A DNA stretch of 8,460 nucleotides from NCBI RefSeq assembly GCF_020741395.1, contig NZ_DYZA01000117.1, positions 1-8,460 of the forward strand, given 5' to 3'. A program made the position numbers and the translations under genes. Positions 1 to 7,045 of this stretch are shown here, piece after piece. The stretch is from Mailhella massiliensis. GTDB taxonomy: Bacteria; Desulfobacterota; Desulfovibrionia; Desulfovibrionales; Desulfovibrionaceae. The stretch's first letter is position 1, and every line of letters begins with the position of its first letter. The notes beneath the pieces were generated by a model. That model saw only the letters and a program-made list of their open reading frames with translations. It did no database searches and had not been told where the DNA came from.

Positions 1-41
1 AAATCGAACTCAAAGCTCTATTTCCCAACTCGCTCTTCACT

Positions 42-53
42 TGTCAAAGAACC
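42..53 (-). promoter_or_regulatory. boxA-like rRNA antitermination site
   Basis: GGTTCTTTGACA on the minus strand (53-42) matches the E. coli 16S leader boxA (TGCTCTTTAACA) at 9 of 12 positions, and TTCTTTGACA is common upstream of 16S genes in many bacteria. boxA recruits NusB-S10 antitermination factors. Together with the tandem promoters it predicts a 16S rRNA gene just beyond base 1, on the minus strand. Confidence 0.75.
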
Positions 54-56
54 GTG

Positions 57-70
57 CCGCTCACTCGCGG
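57..70 (-). promoter_or_regulatory. boxB-like leader hairpin
   Basis: On the minus strand, CCGC (70-67) and GCGG (60-57) can pair around a 6-base loop just after the predicted P2 start and just before boxA. A small hairpin in this place is the boxB position in rRNA leaders. The stem is only 4 pairs, so the call is tentative. Confidence 0.4.
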
Positions 71-79
71 CGGTGTTGC

Positions 80-131
80 TTTATGCAACTTTTCGTTTCC
101 CCTGTCAACAACTTTTTTCAAAAGTTTTTTC
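80..131 (-). promoter_or_regulatory. rRNA-type promoter P2 with A-tract upstream element
   Basis: On the minus strand, TTGACA (108-103), a 17-base spacer and CATAAA (85-80) form a promoter near-identical in layout to P1. Upstream A-tracts (131-111) include a 7-base inverted repeat, AACTTTT/AAAAGTT. The sequence just after the -10 is GC-rich, as in stringently controlled rRNA promoters. Predicted transcription start is near 74-77. Confidence 0.75.
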
Positions 132-189
132 GGAGGAAGCGCTTTCGGCTTGCGCTCCTTGGGGCCGCTGTGCCTCAGCGCGTTTTCGA

Positions 190-250
190 GTTATGCCCAT
201 TTCCCCCCGATCTGTCAAACACTTTTTTTACCTTTTTCCGAAGTTTTTTC
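190..250 (-). promoter_or_regulatory. rRNA-type promoter P1 with A-tract upstream element
   Basis: On the minus strand, TTGACA (218-213), a 17-base spacer and CATAAC (195-190) form a sigma-70-type promoter with a consensus -35. Bases 250-221 upstream read as repeated A-tracts on the minus strand, typical of an UP element that binds the RNA polymerase alpha subunit. The core repeats at P2 exactly 110 bases downstream. Confidence 0.75.
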
Positions 251-390
251 GAGATATTCTTTCAACACTATGATAATACTCATTCTTTTATCCAATTTTT
301 TTCCTCTTCTCCCGCGCTGAAATACCCGTTTTCCGGATGCTTCCCGCGCCTTCAGGCAAAAACACGGAAAAATATCCCTCGCCGCGACTT

Positions 391-424
391 AAAAACCAAG
401 GGGAAGGCTGTGACCTTCACCTTG
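391..424 (-). terminator. Second Rho-independent terminator before the rRNA promoters
   Basis: On the minus strand, CAAGG-T-GAAGG (424-414) pairs with CCTTC-C-CCTTG (407-397): two 5-bp stems separated by one mismatch, closed by a 6-base loop, followed by G and five Ts (395-391). It could be a backup terminator insulating the rRNA promoters, or the end of an unrecognised short transcript from bases 425-646. Confidence 0.65.
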
Positions 425-646
425 TTAGATGAGCTCTGGAAAGACTCCTCCCATTTCATAAAAAGAACGCTCCGGCCATGCCGCCACAGATGCTCCGCCT
501 CTCCGGGAAAACAACATGCCCGCGCCTCTCTTCCGCAACGGAACGCCTTTCAGCCTCTTCCGGGGACATGCCGCCCGGAGAGCTTCTTTCAGTCTGCCTC
601 TCCTCGTTATCCTGTCCTGCCCGCAGCACACAGTAAGCTCCCTTAT

Positions 647-674
647 AAAAAGCCGAGGGAATATCTCCCCCCGG
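647..674 (-). terminator. Rho-independent terminator of the five-gene operon
   Basis: On the minus strand, bases 674-653 fold into a 9-base-pair stem (two G-U pairs) with a GATA loop, followed by C and five Ts (651-647). It begins 42 bases after the VWA stop codon, with nothing between, so it is the natural end of the operon transcript. Confidence 0.8.
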
Positions 675-715
675 CACAATCTTCTGGCGACTTTTCCGTC
701 AGAGCCGCCCCTTTC

Positions 716-1903
716 TCAGGAAGCGGCCCTTGCAGGAGGCGTGGTGACTACCCCCTGCTCCGCCGCCCAGAGGCAGATATCCTCCTTCCTTATGGCCGCA
801 GCCATCATGCCGGGGAAGATATCCGGCGTACAGGCAAAGCAGGGGACTCCCAGAGCGGCAAGACGCCCGGCGAGAGCCTTGTCGTAGAAGGGGCTGCCCT
901 CGTTGCTCAGGGCAAGCAGAGTGATGAACTGCACGCCGGACTGCACAAGCTCATTTGCCCTCTGGAGCAGATTCTTCTCCACGCCGCCCTCGTACAGGTC
1001 GGAAATGAGCACCATGATGGTGTTGCGCGGATCCGTGATGAGCGACTGGCAGTAGCCCACGGCCCGGTTGATATCAGTGCCGCCGCCGAGCTGGACACCG
1101 AACAGGATATCCACCGGGTCGCGCATTTCCTCCGTAAGATCCACCACCGAGGTATCAAAAACCACAAGGCGCGTGCGCACGGCGGGCAGAGAAGCCATGA
1201 CCGCACCGAAGATGCTGGAATACACAATGGAATCCGCCATGGAGCCGCTCTGGTCGATGCAGAGAATCACTTCCCTCTGAGGCCGGTGCGCCTTACGGCC
1301 GAAGCCGATGAGCGTCTCCGGGACCAGGGAATGGTATTCTTCCTGCCAGTGCCGCAGGTTGGCCCGGATGGTGCGGTTCCAGTCTATTTCCGAGGCTCGG
1401 GGGCGGCGGTTGCGCACGGCCCTGTTGAGCGCTCCCGTCACAGCTGTGCGCATGGGTTCCTCAAGCTTCTTTAAAAGCTCTTCCACCACTTTGCGCACCA
1501 CAAGCCGCGCCGTCTCCCGTGTCTCCGGGGGAATGACGCCGTTCAGCGACATGAGCGTGGAGATAAGATGCACGTCCGGTTGCACGGATTCGAGCATTTC
1601 CGGCTGAAGCAGCATATCTTTAAGATGCAGGCGCTCAAAGGCATCCTTCTGCATGGCGCGCACTACGGTGGAAGGGAAGTAGTTGCGTATGTCTCCCAGC
1701 CAGCGAGCTACGCGAGGGGAAGATGCACCGCTGCCGCCCCGCAGTCCCCTGCCCTCATCTGCGCGATCATAGAGCAGGGAAAGAGACTCGCTCATACCCT
1801 TGTCTTCAGGGCTGAGCTGGATATCGGAACAGCAGCTCACGGCTTCATCGCCAAGGGCAAGCATCCAGCGCCGCATGCGTTCCTTTTCCTGCGCATTATC
1901 CAT
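716..1903 (-). CDS. VWA-domain protein, partner of the MoxR ATPase
   Basis: The product is 395 residues. The VWA domain spans about 210-385 and has a complete MIDAS: DQSGS (D217, S219, S221), the threonine of GGGTDI (T276) and the aspartate of LISDLYEGG (D302), so it should bind Mg2+ or a similar divalent ion. The N-terminal 205 residues are mostly helical and charged (for example ETARLVVRKVVEELLKKLEE, 130-149), comparable in placement to the helical N-terminal half of ViaA-type proteins. In known MoxR/VWA pairs the VWA protein links the ATPase ring to its target; that role is inferred here. The start at 1903 sits inside the last codons of DUF5682, with GAGGTGA 3 bases upstream (AGG core 6 bases away). 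The stop is 42 bases before a terminator hairpin, which makes this the last gene of the operon. There is no signal peptide, so it is probably cytoplasmic. Confidence 0.95.
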   Translation of the reverse strand: MDNAQEKERMRRWMLALGDEAVSCCSDIQLSPEDKGMSESLSLLYDRADEGRGLRGGSGASSPRVARWLGDIRNYFPSTVVRAMQKDAFERLHLKDMLLQPEMLESVQPDVHLISTLMSLNGVIPPETRETARLVVRKVVEELLKKLEEPMRTAVTGALNRAVRNRRPRASEIDWNRTIRANLRHWQEEYHSLVPETLIGFGRKAHRPQREVILCIDQSGSMADSIVYSSIFGAVMASLPAVRTRLVVFDTSVVDLTEEMRDPVDILFGVQLGGGTDINRAVGYCQSLITDPRNTIMVLISDLYEGGVEKNLLQRANELVQSGVQFITLLALSNEGSPFYDKALAGRLAALGVPCFACTPDIFPGMMAAAIRKEDICLWAAEQGVVTTPPARAAS

Positions 1904-4295
1904 GACTCACCTCACTTTTCCCCATTTCGCCGGCAAGGCCGAGCAGGCGCCGCAGAAGCGGTAGAGGAAGAGCCGCCCGCTCATCGTCCCATTCCGCATG
2001 CCCCTGCGACATGGCAGGCGCAACAGAGCCTCCGCGACGGGCACGCTCCGCAAGCTGCCTGCGCTCAGGCGCGGAAAACGCCGTGAACGTCCTGCGCAGC
2101 ATGGGCAGCACCGCGACGAACTGATTTTCGGAAAGCCCCGCCAACCAGGCGTCTACCATGCCCCAGAGAACATCGTCGTGCATAAGCAGCATGGCGCTCT
2201 GTCCGAGAAAGGAGGAAAGCCAGGCCGCCGCCATTTCCGGTTCCGACACAGGAGAAAGGGCAAGCCCCATCTGCGTGGCCACGTCTTCCGCAGAAAGGAT
2301 TTCATCGTCGAAAAGAAGCCTCGCCGCCAGACCGCGCAGGCATGCGTGCACACCGCTCTCTTCCGGGATAAGGCGGAAGAGAGCCGCATGCCACTCAGAA
2401 GAAAGATCCTCACGGCTCATGAGGCGCAGCGCTTCATGCGTGGCGCGCAAAGCCTCACCCAGAGGCCGGGAACTGTCCTCGTCGAGGCCCGAGCAGGCTG
2501 CGTGCAATCCCACAGCCACACGTGGCACCATACCTTCCACCAATGTGAGCACCATACCTGTGTCCGTGCCGCGCACATCACCGTAGCGGGCAAGGCGAAC
2601 CAGCTCAGGCAGGGCGGAAAGAAGTTCCAGCGTATCGGTGGCAAGCGCGGCCCTGTCCTTCACCTCGGCTGCGAGGTTGTCCATGATTCCCCTGAGATCG
2701 GCGAGCAGCGCAGCGTCCATCAGGCGAACAAGCTCCGCCAGGTCTGCGTGGGAGGCATGGTCCGCTGTGCACCTCTCCGCGGCCTCCAGAAGCGTATTGC
2801 CCCAGCGGCTGGCACGGATAATATCAATGACCAGCTTCGGTTCCCACTGCAACTGCCACAGTTCATGGAAAGTGCCTTTACCTCCTCCTTCGCGCCGGTC
2901 CGTACCCCAGGGAATGTCCAGAAGCTGCATACGGTGCAGCATGCGGCTGCGCTCCAGATCCTTCTCCTGACGAAGGTCGAGATCCAGCGTCTTCTGCGAG
3001 GCCTCGGGCTTCAGCCTGAACCTTTTCTGAAAGCGCTCGATATCCTTCTGAAGCGGAACCATGGGCACCTGTTCCGGTACCCGGCCGAGCTTCTCCCCGA
3101 TGATGAGCCTGCGCTCAATGAGGCGCATGGGAACTTCGTCCCCCATGCAGACCACGGTAAGGAGTGCTTCCCAGAGCTCGGGCAAGCCCGGCCCGGGACG
3201 ATGACGCAAAGAGGCCAGCGTTCCGGCGAGCCTCGCGGATTCGATGATATGGGCGGGAGAGCAGTCCAACCCCTCTTCACGGAACAGACGAGCGGCCGTA
3301 GTAAGCCAGTGCACGGCGCGCGATTCCATATCCGCTCCGTGCAGAACATGTTCATACCACGCAGGGGACAATACGCCCGCACCATATCCGCTCATGACGC
3401 TCAAATCCGCATACGACCAGGGCGCCCAGGTAGCCACGGTCTTCATGCGGGAAAGCCCCTTCAGGCAGGCATTATCCGCCCGGGCGGGCACGTCCGCCTC
3501 CAGTGCGGGAACATGCCACGCACCACAGACCACGGCGATGCGGGAAAAACCCTCCTTTTTCGCACGGCGCAGGCATACGCGCATGTGCGCCTCGCGCCGC
3601 ATCTCCTCTTCCGGCTGCTTGAAGCCCGGCTTCTCGCGCTCCGCCCGCATATCCGTCATGAGCTCACGAACAGCCTCAAAAAGCTCAAGGCCATCCATTC
3701 GCTCCTCTATCATGGCGTTCCACCATGCCTCGCCGCTTTCATAGCCGGCAATCGCCGCCAGCTCATCCAAGGGATCGTCATAAAGGCCTTCAGGTTCCTC
3801 CCCGGGGGATTCAGTCTCTTCCATCACGGGCTCAAGCTCCTCCGTGACGACTCCAGGTTCCTCCACTGTCGGAGGTGTTTCCTCCGGCTCCGCAGAGACC
3901 TCTCCCCTGGCCCTTTTCTCTTCCGCGATATCGGCAAGACGCTGCCGCTCAGTCTCCTCATCCCTCTGTACGGCGAATTTCACGGCGGCGGGAAGATCCA
4001 TGAAGCGCAGCGGAATGTGCTTCTCCTGCGCATAGCGCAGGGCCTTCCATTCAGGAGAATATTCCGCAAGCGGGAAGAAGGTGGCAAAACGCGCATCCTC
4101 CTCCGCATACACCAGAATCGCCACAGGGGGCACCAGTGACTCATCGGCAAGGAAGGAAAGCACGCTCTCCCCTTCGGGGGGCCCTTCCAGAAGAATGCAG
4201 TCCGGCTGCCATTGCTCAAGCGCACGGGAAAGACTGCGCGCACACCCCGGCCCGTGATGGCGTATACCGAAAATACGAATCCGGTCTTCGTCCAT
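1896..4295 (-). CDS. DUF5682 family protein with TraB/TIKI-like GxxH motifs
   Basis: The product is 799 residues with no signal peptide. The N-terminal domain (about 1-310) carries GIRH (G10-H13) within GIRHHGPG, then LLEGPPEG with E37, and later GAWH (G258-H261). The pattern of two GxxH motifs plus an early acidic residue is what the TraB/TIKI/EreA/ChaN-like superfamily uses for metal binding, so a metal-dependent hydrolase is plausible; this is inference from motifs. Between the motifs, residues about 132-176 form a Glu/Pro-rich linker of low complexity. The C-terminal part (about 330-790) is helical and includes the family-type segment IPWGTDRREGGGKGTF (residues 461-476) followed by ELW, WEP and GNTLLEAA. 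I place the start at the ATG at 4295, 6 bases after a weak GGA; a TTG two codons upstream is possible but would overlap the MoxR stop and has no usable spacing. The gene overlaps the VWA gene by 8 bases. Confidence 0.88.
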   Translation of the reverse strand: MDEDRIRIFGIRHHGPGCARSLSRALEQWQPDCILLEGPPEGESVLSFLADESLVPPVAILVYAEEDARFATFFPLAEYSPEWKALRYAQEKHIPLRFMDLPAAVKFAVQRDEETERQRLADIAEEKRARGEVSAEPEETPPTVEEPGVVTEELEPVMEETESPGEEPEGLYDDPLDELAAIAGYESGEAWWNAMIEERMDGLELFEAVRELMTDMRAEREKPGFKQPEEEMRREAHMRVCLRRAKKEGFSRIAVVCGAWHVPALEADVPARADNACLKGLSRMKTVATWAPWSYADLSVMSGYGAGVLSPAWYEHVLHGADMESRAVHWLTTAARLFREEGLDCSPAHIIESARLAGTLASLRHRPGPGLPELWEALLTVVCMGDEVPMRLIERRLIIGEKLGRVPEQVPMVPLQKDIERFQKRFRLKPEASQKTLDLDLRQEKDLERSRMLHRMQLLDIPWGTDRREGGGKGTFHELWQLQWEPKLVIDIIRASRWGNTLLEAAERCTADHASHADLAELVRLMDAALLADLRGIMDNLAAEVKDRAALATDTLELLSALPELVRLARYGDVRGTDTGMVLTLVEGMVPRVAVGLHAACSGLDEDSSRPLGEALRATHEALRLMSREDLSSEWHAALFRLIPEESGVHACLRGLAARLLFDDEILSAEDVATQMGLALSPVSEPEMAAAWLSSFLGQSAMLLMHDDVLWGMVDAWLAGLSENQFVAVLPMLRRTFTAFSAPERRQLAERARRGGSVAPAMSQGHAEWDDERAALPLPLLRRLLGLAGEMGKSEVSHG
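1907..1913 (-). promoter_or_regulatory. Ribosome binding site of the VWA gene, inside the DUF5682 gene
   Basis: GAGGTGA on the minus strand closely matches the anti-Shine-Dalgarno complement and precedes the ATG at 1903 with suitable spacing. It lies in the Glu-Val-Ser codons near the end of DUF5682, so the two genes are coupled across an 8-base overlap. Confidence 0.7.
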
Positions 4296-4297
4296 GT

Positions 4298-5407
4298 TCA
4301 ATCCACATCGCGGCAGGCGCGGTACAGGTCCTTCCAGTCGCTCCGTTCCTTCATGACGGTTTCCAGATACTCATGCCAGATCACGCGGTCCTGCACCGGA
4401 TCCTTGACTATGGCGCCTACGAGACCCGCCGCCACGTCGCCCGCCCTGAGGCTCCCGTCCCCGAAATGGGCGGCAAGCGCCATACCGCTGTTCACCACGG
4501 AAATGGCTTCCGCCGTACTCAAAGTGCCGGAAGGCGTCTTGACCTTGATCTTGCCGTCCTCCGTCTTGCCGTTGCGAAGCTCACGGAATACGCGCACCAC
4601 GCGCCGCACTTCCTCCAGCGCCGGAGCTTCGGCGGGCAGTTCCAGGCTTCTGCCCATCTCCCGGACGCGCTTTTCCACAATGGCGACTTCCTCATCCTCC
4701 GTGGCGGGGACAGGCAGCACCACGGTGTTGAAACGACGCTTGAGCGCGGAGGAAAGCTCGTTGACGCCCTTGTCCCTGTTGTTGGCTGTGGCTATGACGT
4801 TGAAGCCGCGCACGGCCTGTACTTCCTCATTGAGTTCAGGAATAGGCAGGGACTTTTCCGAAAGGATGGTGATGAGCGTATCCTGTACGTCTGCCGGGAT
4901 GCGGGTCAGCTCCTCTATGCGGGCGATGCGGCCTTCCGCCATGGCGCGCATGAGAGGGCTTTCCACCAGGGCGTTTCTCGAAGGCCCCTTGGCAAGCAGC
5001 TCGGCATAATTCCAGCCGTAACGCATCTGTTCTTCGCTCGTGCCCGCCGTACCCTGGATGATGAGCGTGGAATCGCCGCTCACGGCCGCCGCCAGATGTT
5101 CCGAAACCCACGACTTGGCCGTGCCCGGTACGCCGTAGAGCAAAAGCGCGCGATCCGTGGCGAGGGTGGCCACGGCAATTTCCATAAGACGCCGGCTGCC
5201 TATGTACTTGGGCGTCACTTCAAAACCGTTTTCCAGCGTACCTCCCATAAGATAGGTGCAGACGGCCCAGGGAGAAAGTTCCCAATGCTCAGGGCGCGGG
5301 CGCGTATCGGCCTTTTTCAGTTCAGCCAGCTCTTCGGCAAACTGCTGTTCAGCGTGTCGGCGCAGGACACGGGAGGAAGCGCCGTTCTTTTTTTCTGTCA
5401 TGGTCAT
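4298..5407 (-). CDS. MoxR-family AAA+ ATPase
   Basis: The product is 369 residues. Walker A is GVPGTAKS (G92-S99, with K98 for ATP binding). The Walker B position reads IARIEELTR (E165, E166) and is followed by IPADVQDTLITILSEK, a diagnostic MoxR stretch. Sensor 1 is IATANNRD (residues 205-212), and an arginine-finger-like ALKRRF sits at residues 221-226. The C-terminal lid helices occupy about 235-340. MoxR ATPases form hexameric rings that remodel or activate partner proteins, usually with a VWA protein encoded nearby, as here. Residues 1-60 are a charged leader not typical of the minimal MoxR domain. The start at 5407 is the first ATG after an AAGGGG site at 4 bases; the ATG two codons later is an alternative with longer spacing. 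The usual Walker B Asp is Glu here. The ATG-to-stop frame is intact, and the stop lies 2 bases before the DUF5682 ATG. Confidence 0.95.
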   Translation of the reverse strand: MTMTEKKNGASSRVLRRHAEQQFAEELAELKKADTRPRPEHWELSPWAVCTYLMGGTLENGFEVTPKYIGSRRLMEIAVATLATDRALLLYGVPGTAKSWVSEHLAAAVSGDSTLIIQGTAGTSEEQMRYGWNYAELLAKGPSRNALVESPLMRAMAEGRIARIEELTRIPADVQDTLITILSEKSLPIPELNEEVQAVRGFNVIATANNRDKGVNELSSALKRRFNTVVLPVPATEDEEVAIVEKRVREMGRSLELPAEAPALEEVRRVVRVFRELRNGKTEDGKIKVKTPSGTLSTAEAISVVNSGMALAAHFGDGSLRAGDVAAGLVGAIVKDPVQDRVIWHEYLETVMKERSDWKDLYRACRDVD

Positions 5408-5411
5408 AACA

Positions 5412-5418
5412 CCCCTTT
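5412..5418 (-). promoter_or_regulatory. Ribosome binding site of the MoxR gene, overlapping the DUF5691 stop
   Basis: AAAGGGG on the minus strand shares bases with the TAA stop of DUF5691 and ends 4 bases before the ATG at 5407. A ribosome terminating on DUF5691 would sit on this site, which favours re-initiation. The close spacing leaves the second ATG (5401) as a possible alternative start. Confidence 0.6.
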
Positions 5419-7045
5419 ATCGGGTTGACGGTACGGAAAAATATCTGCCGAGCGCCTCACGCTGAAGGGCTACGGCAGAAAAACTGCCCACAATATTGCG
5501 GTTGGACGAATCACTGTCGGGCGGGAAGGCGAGAAACTCCCGCGCGCCCGCAAGCATGTCCAGAGGAAGCAGCGCGGCAAGCTCCCCGGCCACGGAAGCG
5601 AGATAATAATCCCAATTCTTCGACGAAAGCCTTTCCTTCATAAGGGAAAGGGCCTTTTTCGCGAGAGAGGGGGACATGAGGTATCCCTCCTCCTGCCGGG
5701 AACGGATATCCTGCAGAAGGTCAGGCAGGTTTTCCGCCGTGAGCATACTCTCCCAGGCACGATCCCGCTCGCTCCCTGTCAACATGCCCGCAAGGCGGAA
5801 CCCTCCGAGCCTGTTGCCGGAGCTGCTCGGCCACACGCCTCCCTTCTTCACCCTCTGCAGCATGGCCTGTGCCCAAGAGGCGTCGGCTTCACGTTCAAAG
5901 GCGTCCCCCCAGGCTATCTGAAGGACATTCTTCCACTCCGAGCGCTCTGAAAGTTCCAAAAGCTCGTCCGGCGTCTTTCCCGTGTGGGCACTCCACCAGG
6001 CAAGAGGCACGGCTGAAGCCATCTGATACAGCCAGCCGGCCCGGGGCCCGAACCGGGAAAAAGGAGATTTTTCAGTAATGAGATCATCCCCCCAGGAAGC
6101 ATCGTAGCTTTCGGGAGGAACAATGAATTCCTTTTTTTCGCGCCCTTTCAGTGCCGAAACGATGCGACGCAGCACAGAAGGCGCATCTCCCGCTCCTTCT
6201 TCCGCCGAAGCGACGTCCATGCAGGAAAGAAGACGCTCACCCATGCGCGCAACATAGCGGCTCCCCGGCAGGCGGGAAAGCAGCTCCGCCGCCGCTTTCT
6301 TCACTTCCCTGCCGCGATCCTTCCGAAGTATGCGCTCCAGAAGCTCTTCATCCTCCAAGCTCAGATTGCGAATAAAAAGCGTGAGCAGATCCCTGCGCTC
6401 CGCCGCTCCCATGGACGGCATATCGCGCTCGAACCTTTCCCGTGCCGCGCCGGGATCGCGCAAGCGCTCCAGAAGAAAAAAGGCCTTGCGCTGGGCAGGG
6501 CGGCCGTGATCCCACGCCTCCTGGTCAAGCTCATCTTCAGAAGCGACGGCAAACAGGCTCCATGCCGGATTGCGGTCGGAAAGCCACAGGCCCCGCTCTC
6601 CCAATACACGGGCTAGGGCCGGGCGCAGGGCCGGAGTCTCCCGCCCCATGGCAAGGGCAGGAACGAGAAGAGAGGGCGGAAGCACCATGTTCCTTGCTGA
6701 AAGGTACGCTATGGCCTCCCCTTGCAGGCGGAAAAATCCCTCCCGGAAAATTTCTCCGAACACATCCACTACGGGTGCGCTTTCCGGCAGCATGTCGCGG
6801 GGCTCCGCCGGGCACACGGGCGGAAGAGGAGCGCCGATTTTTTTCTCCGCGACATGCCCTGCTCTTACGCATACGGCAAGTACACCCGCTCCTCGCAGCA
6901 GTGCGCCCGCATCGTCCCCAGGAAAGGCGGCCGCTATCTCCTTCAGAACAAGGCCGGTCGGCGTATCGTCGGGAGAAAAGGCCGGCGGACGCCGCTCCGT
7001 GCCGAGCAGAGCCTGCGAACCAAGTATCCTAAGCCTGGCATCCAT
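5417..7045 (-). CDS. DUF5691 family protein, helical repeat-like
   Basis: The product is 542 residues with no signal peptide or membrane segment, so it is probably cytoplasmic. The opening (LRILGSQALLGTERRPPAF, residues 5-23) and the GERGLWLSDRNPAW segment (residues 149-162) are hallmarks that I associate with DUF5691, a family of unknown function encoded next to SWIM and MoxR genes. Residues about 180-275 are successive amphipathic helices rich in Leu, Glu and Arg, resembling HEAT-type repeats, which suggests a scaffold or adaptor; I see no catalytic motif. The ATG at 7045 is preferred over an in-frame upstream start at 7180 because GGGAGG lies 5 bases before it and because the 45 extra residues would lie wholly within the SWIM gene and do not look like the family. 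The stop is 9 bases before the MoxR start, with the MoxR ribosome site abutting the stop codon. The family call rests on recall of conserved segments, not on a search. Confidence 0.85.
   Translation of the reverse strand: MDARLRILGSQALLGTERRPPAFSPDDTPTGLVLKEIAAAFPGDDAGALLRGAGVLAVCVRAGHVAEKKIGAPLPPVCPAEPRDMLPESAPVVDVFGEIFREGFFRLQGEAIAYLSARNMVLPPSLLVPALAMGRETPALRPALARVLGERGLWLSDRNPAWSLFAVASEDELDQEAWDHGRPAQRKAFFLLERLRDPGAARERFERDMPSMGAAERRDLLTLFIRNLSLEDEELLERILRKDRGREVKKAAAELLSRLPGSRYVARMGERLLSCMDVASAEEGAGDAPSVLRRIVSALKGREKKEFIVPPESYDASWGDDLITEKSPFSRFGPRAGWLYQMASAVPLAWWSAHTGKTPDELLELSERSEWKNVLQIAWGDAFEREADASWAQAMLQRVKKGGVWPSSSGNRLGGFRLAGMLTGSERDRAWESMLTAENLPDLLQDIRSRQEEGYLMSPSLAKKALSLMKERLSSKNWDYYLASVAGELAALLPLDMLAGAREFLAFPPDSDSSNRNIVGSFSAVALQREALGRYFSVPSTR

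Larger units (their letters stand above)
1..715. other. Intergenic region between the operon and a predicted rRNA operon
   Basis: No protein gene is supported here. It contains the two terminators, P1, P2, the boxB-like hairpin and boxA described separately. Bases 251-390 are AT-rich in their left part and otherwise featureless. Bases 425-646, between the two terminators, hold only a short minus-strand reading frame (ending at 425) whose Arg codons are largely AGG/AGA, unlike the flanking genes, so I do not call it. I see no tRNA. Confidence 0.7.

Noticed and set aside
267..295. Possible third promoter (TTGGAT, 17 bases, CATAGT) on the minus strand upstream of P1
   Set aside because: The spacing fits, but the -35 matches consensus at only 3 of 6 positions and the -10 at 4 of 6; too weak in an AT-rich stretch to call.
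425..631. Short minus-strand frame (about 68 codons from a GTG at 631) between the two terminators
   Set aside because: It has an AGGGAG site 6 bases upstream of the GTG and a stop abutting the second terminator, but it uses mostly AGG/AGA for Arg, unlike the flanking genes, has no recognisable domain and no promoter. It is kept only as part of the terminator finding.
41..1474. Plus-strand open frame of 477 codons across the rRNA leader, both terminators and the VWA gene
   Set aside because: It runs antisense through rRNA promoter elements, two terminators and half of the VWA domain, with no domain of its own. It is a chance frame.
1998..4139. Long plus-strand open frame of 713 codons opposite DUF5682
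   Set aside because: It is antisense to a gene with clear family motifs, is rich in Arg, His, Gln and Pro without recognisable domains, and reflects the lack of stops opposite a GC-biased gene.
4136..5428. Plus-strand open frame of 430 codons opposite the MoxR gene
   Set aside because: It is the exact shadow of a motif-complete ATPase gene and shows no family features.
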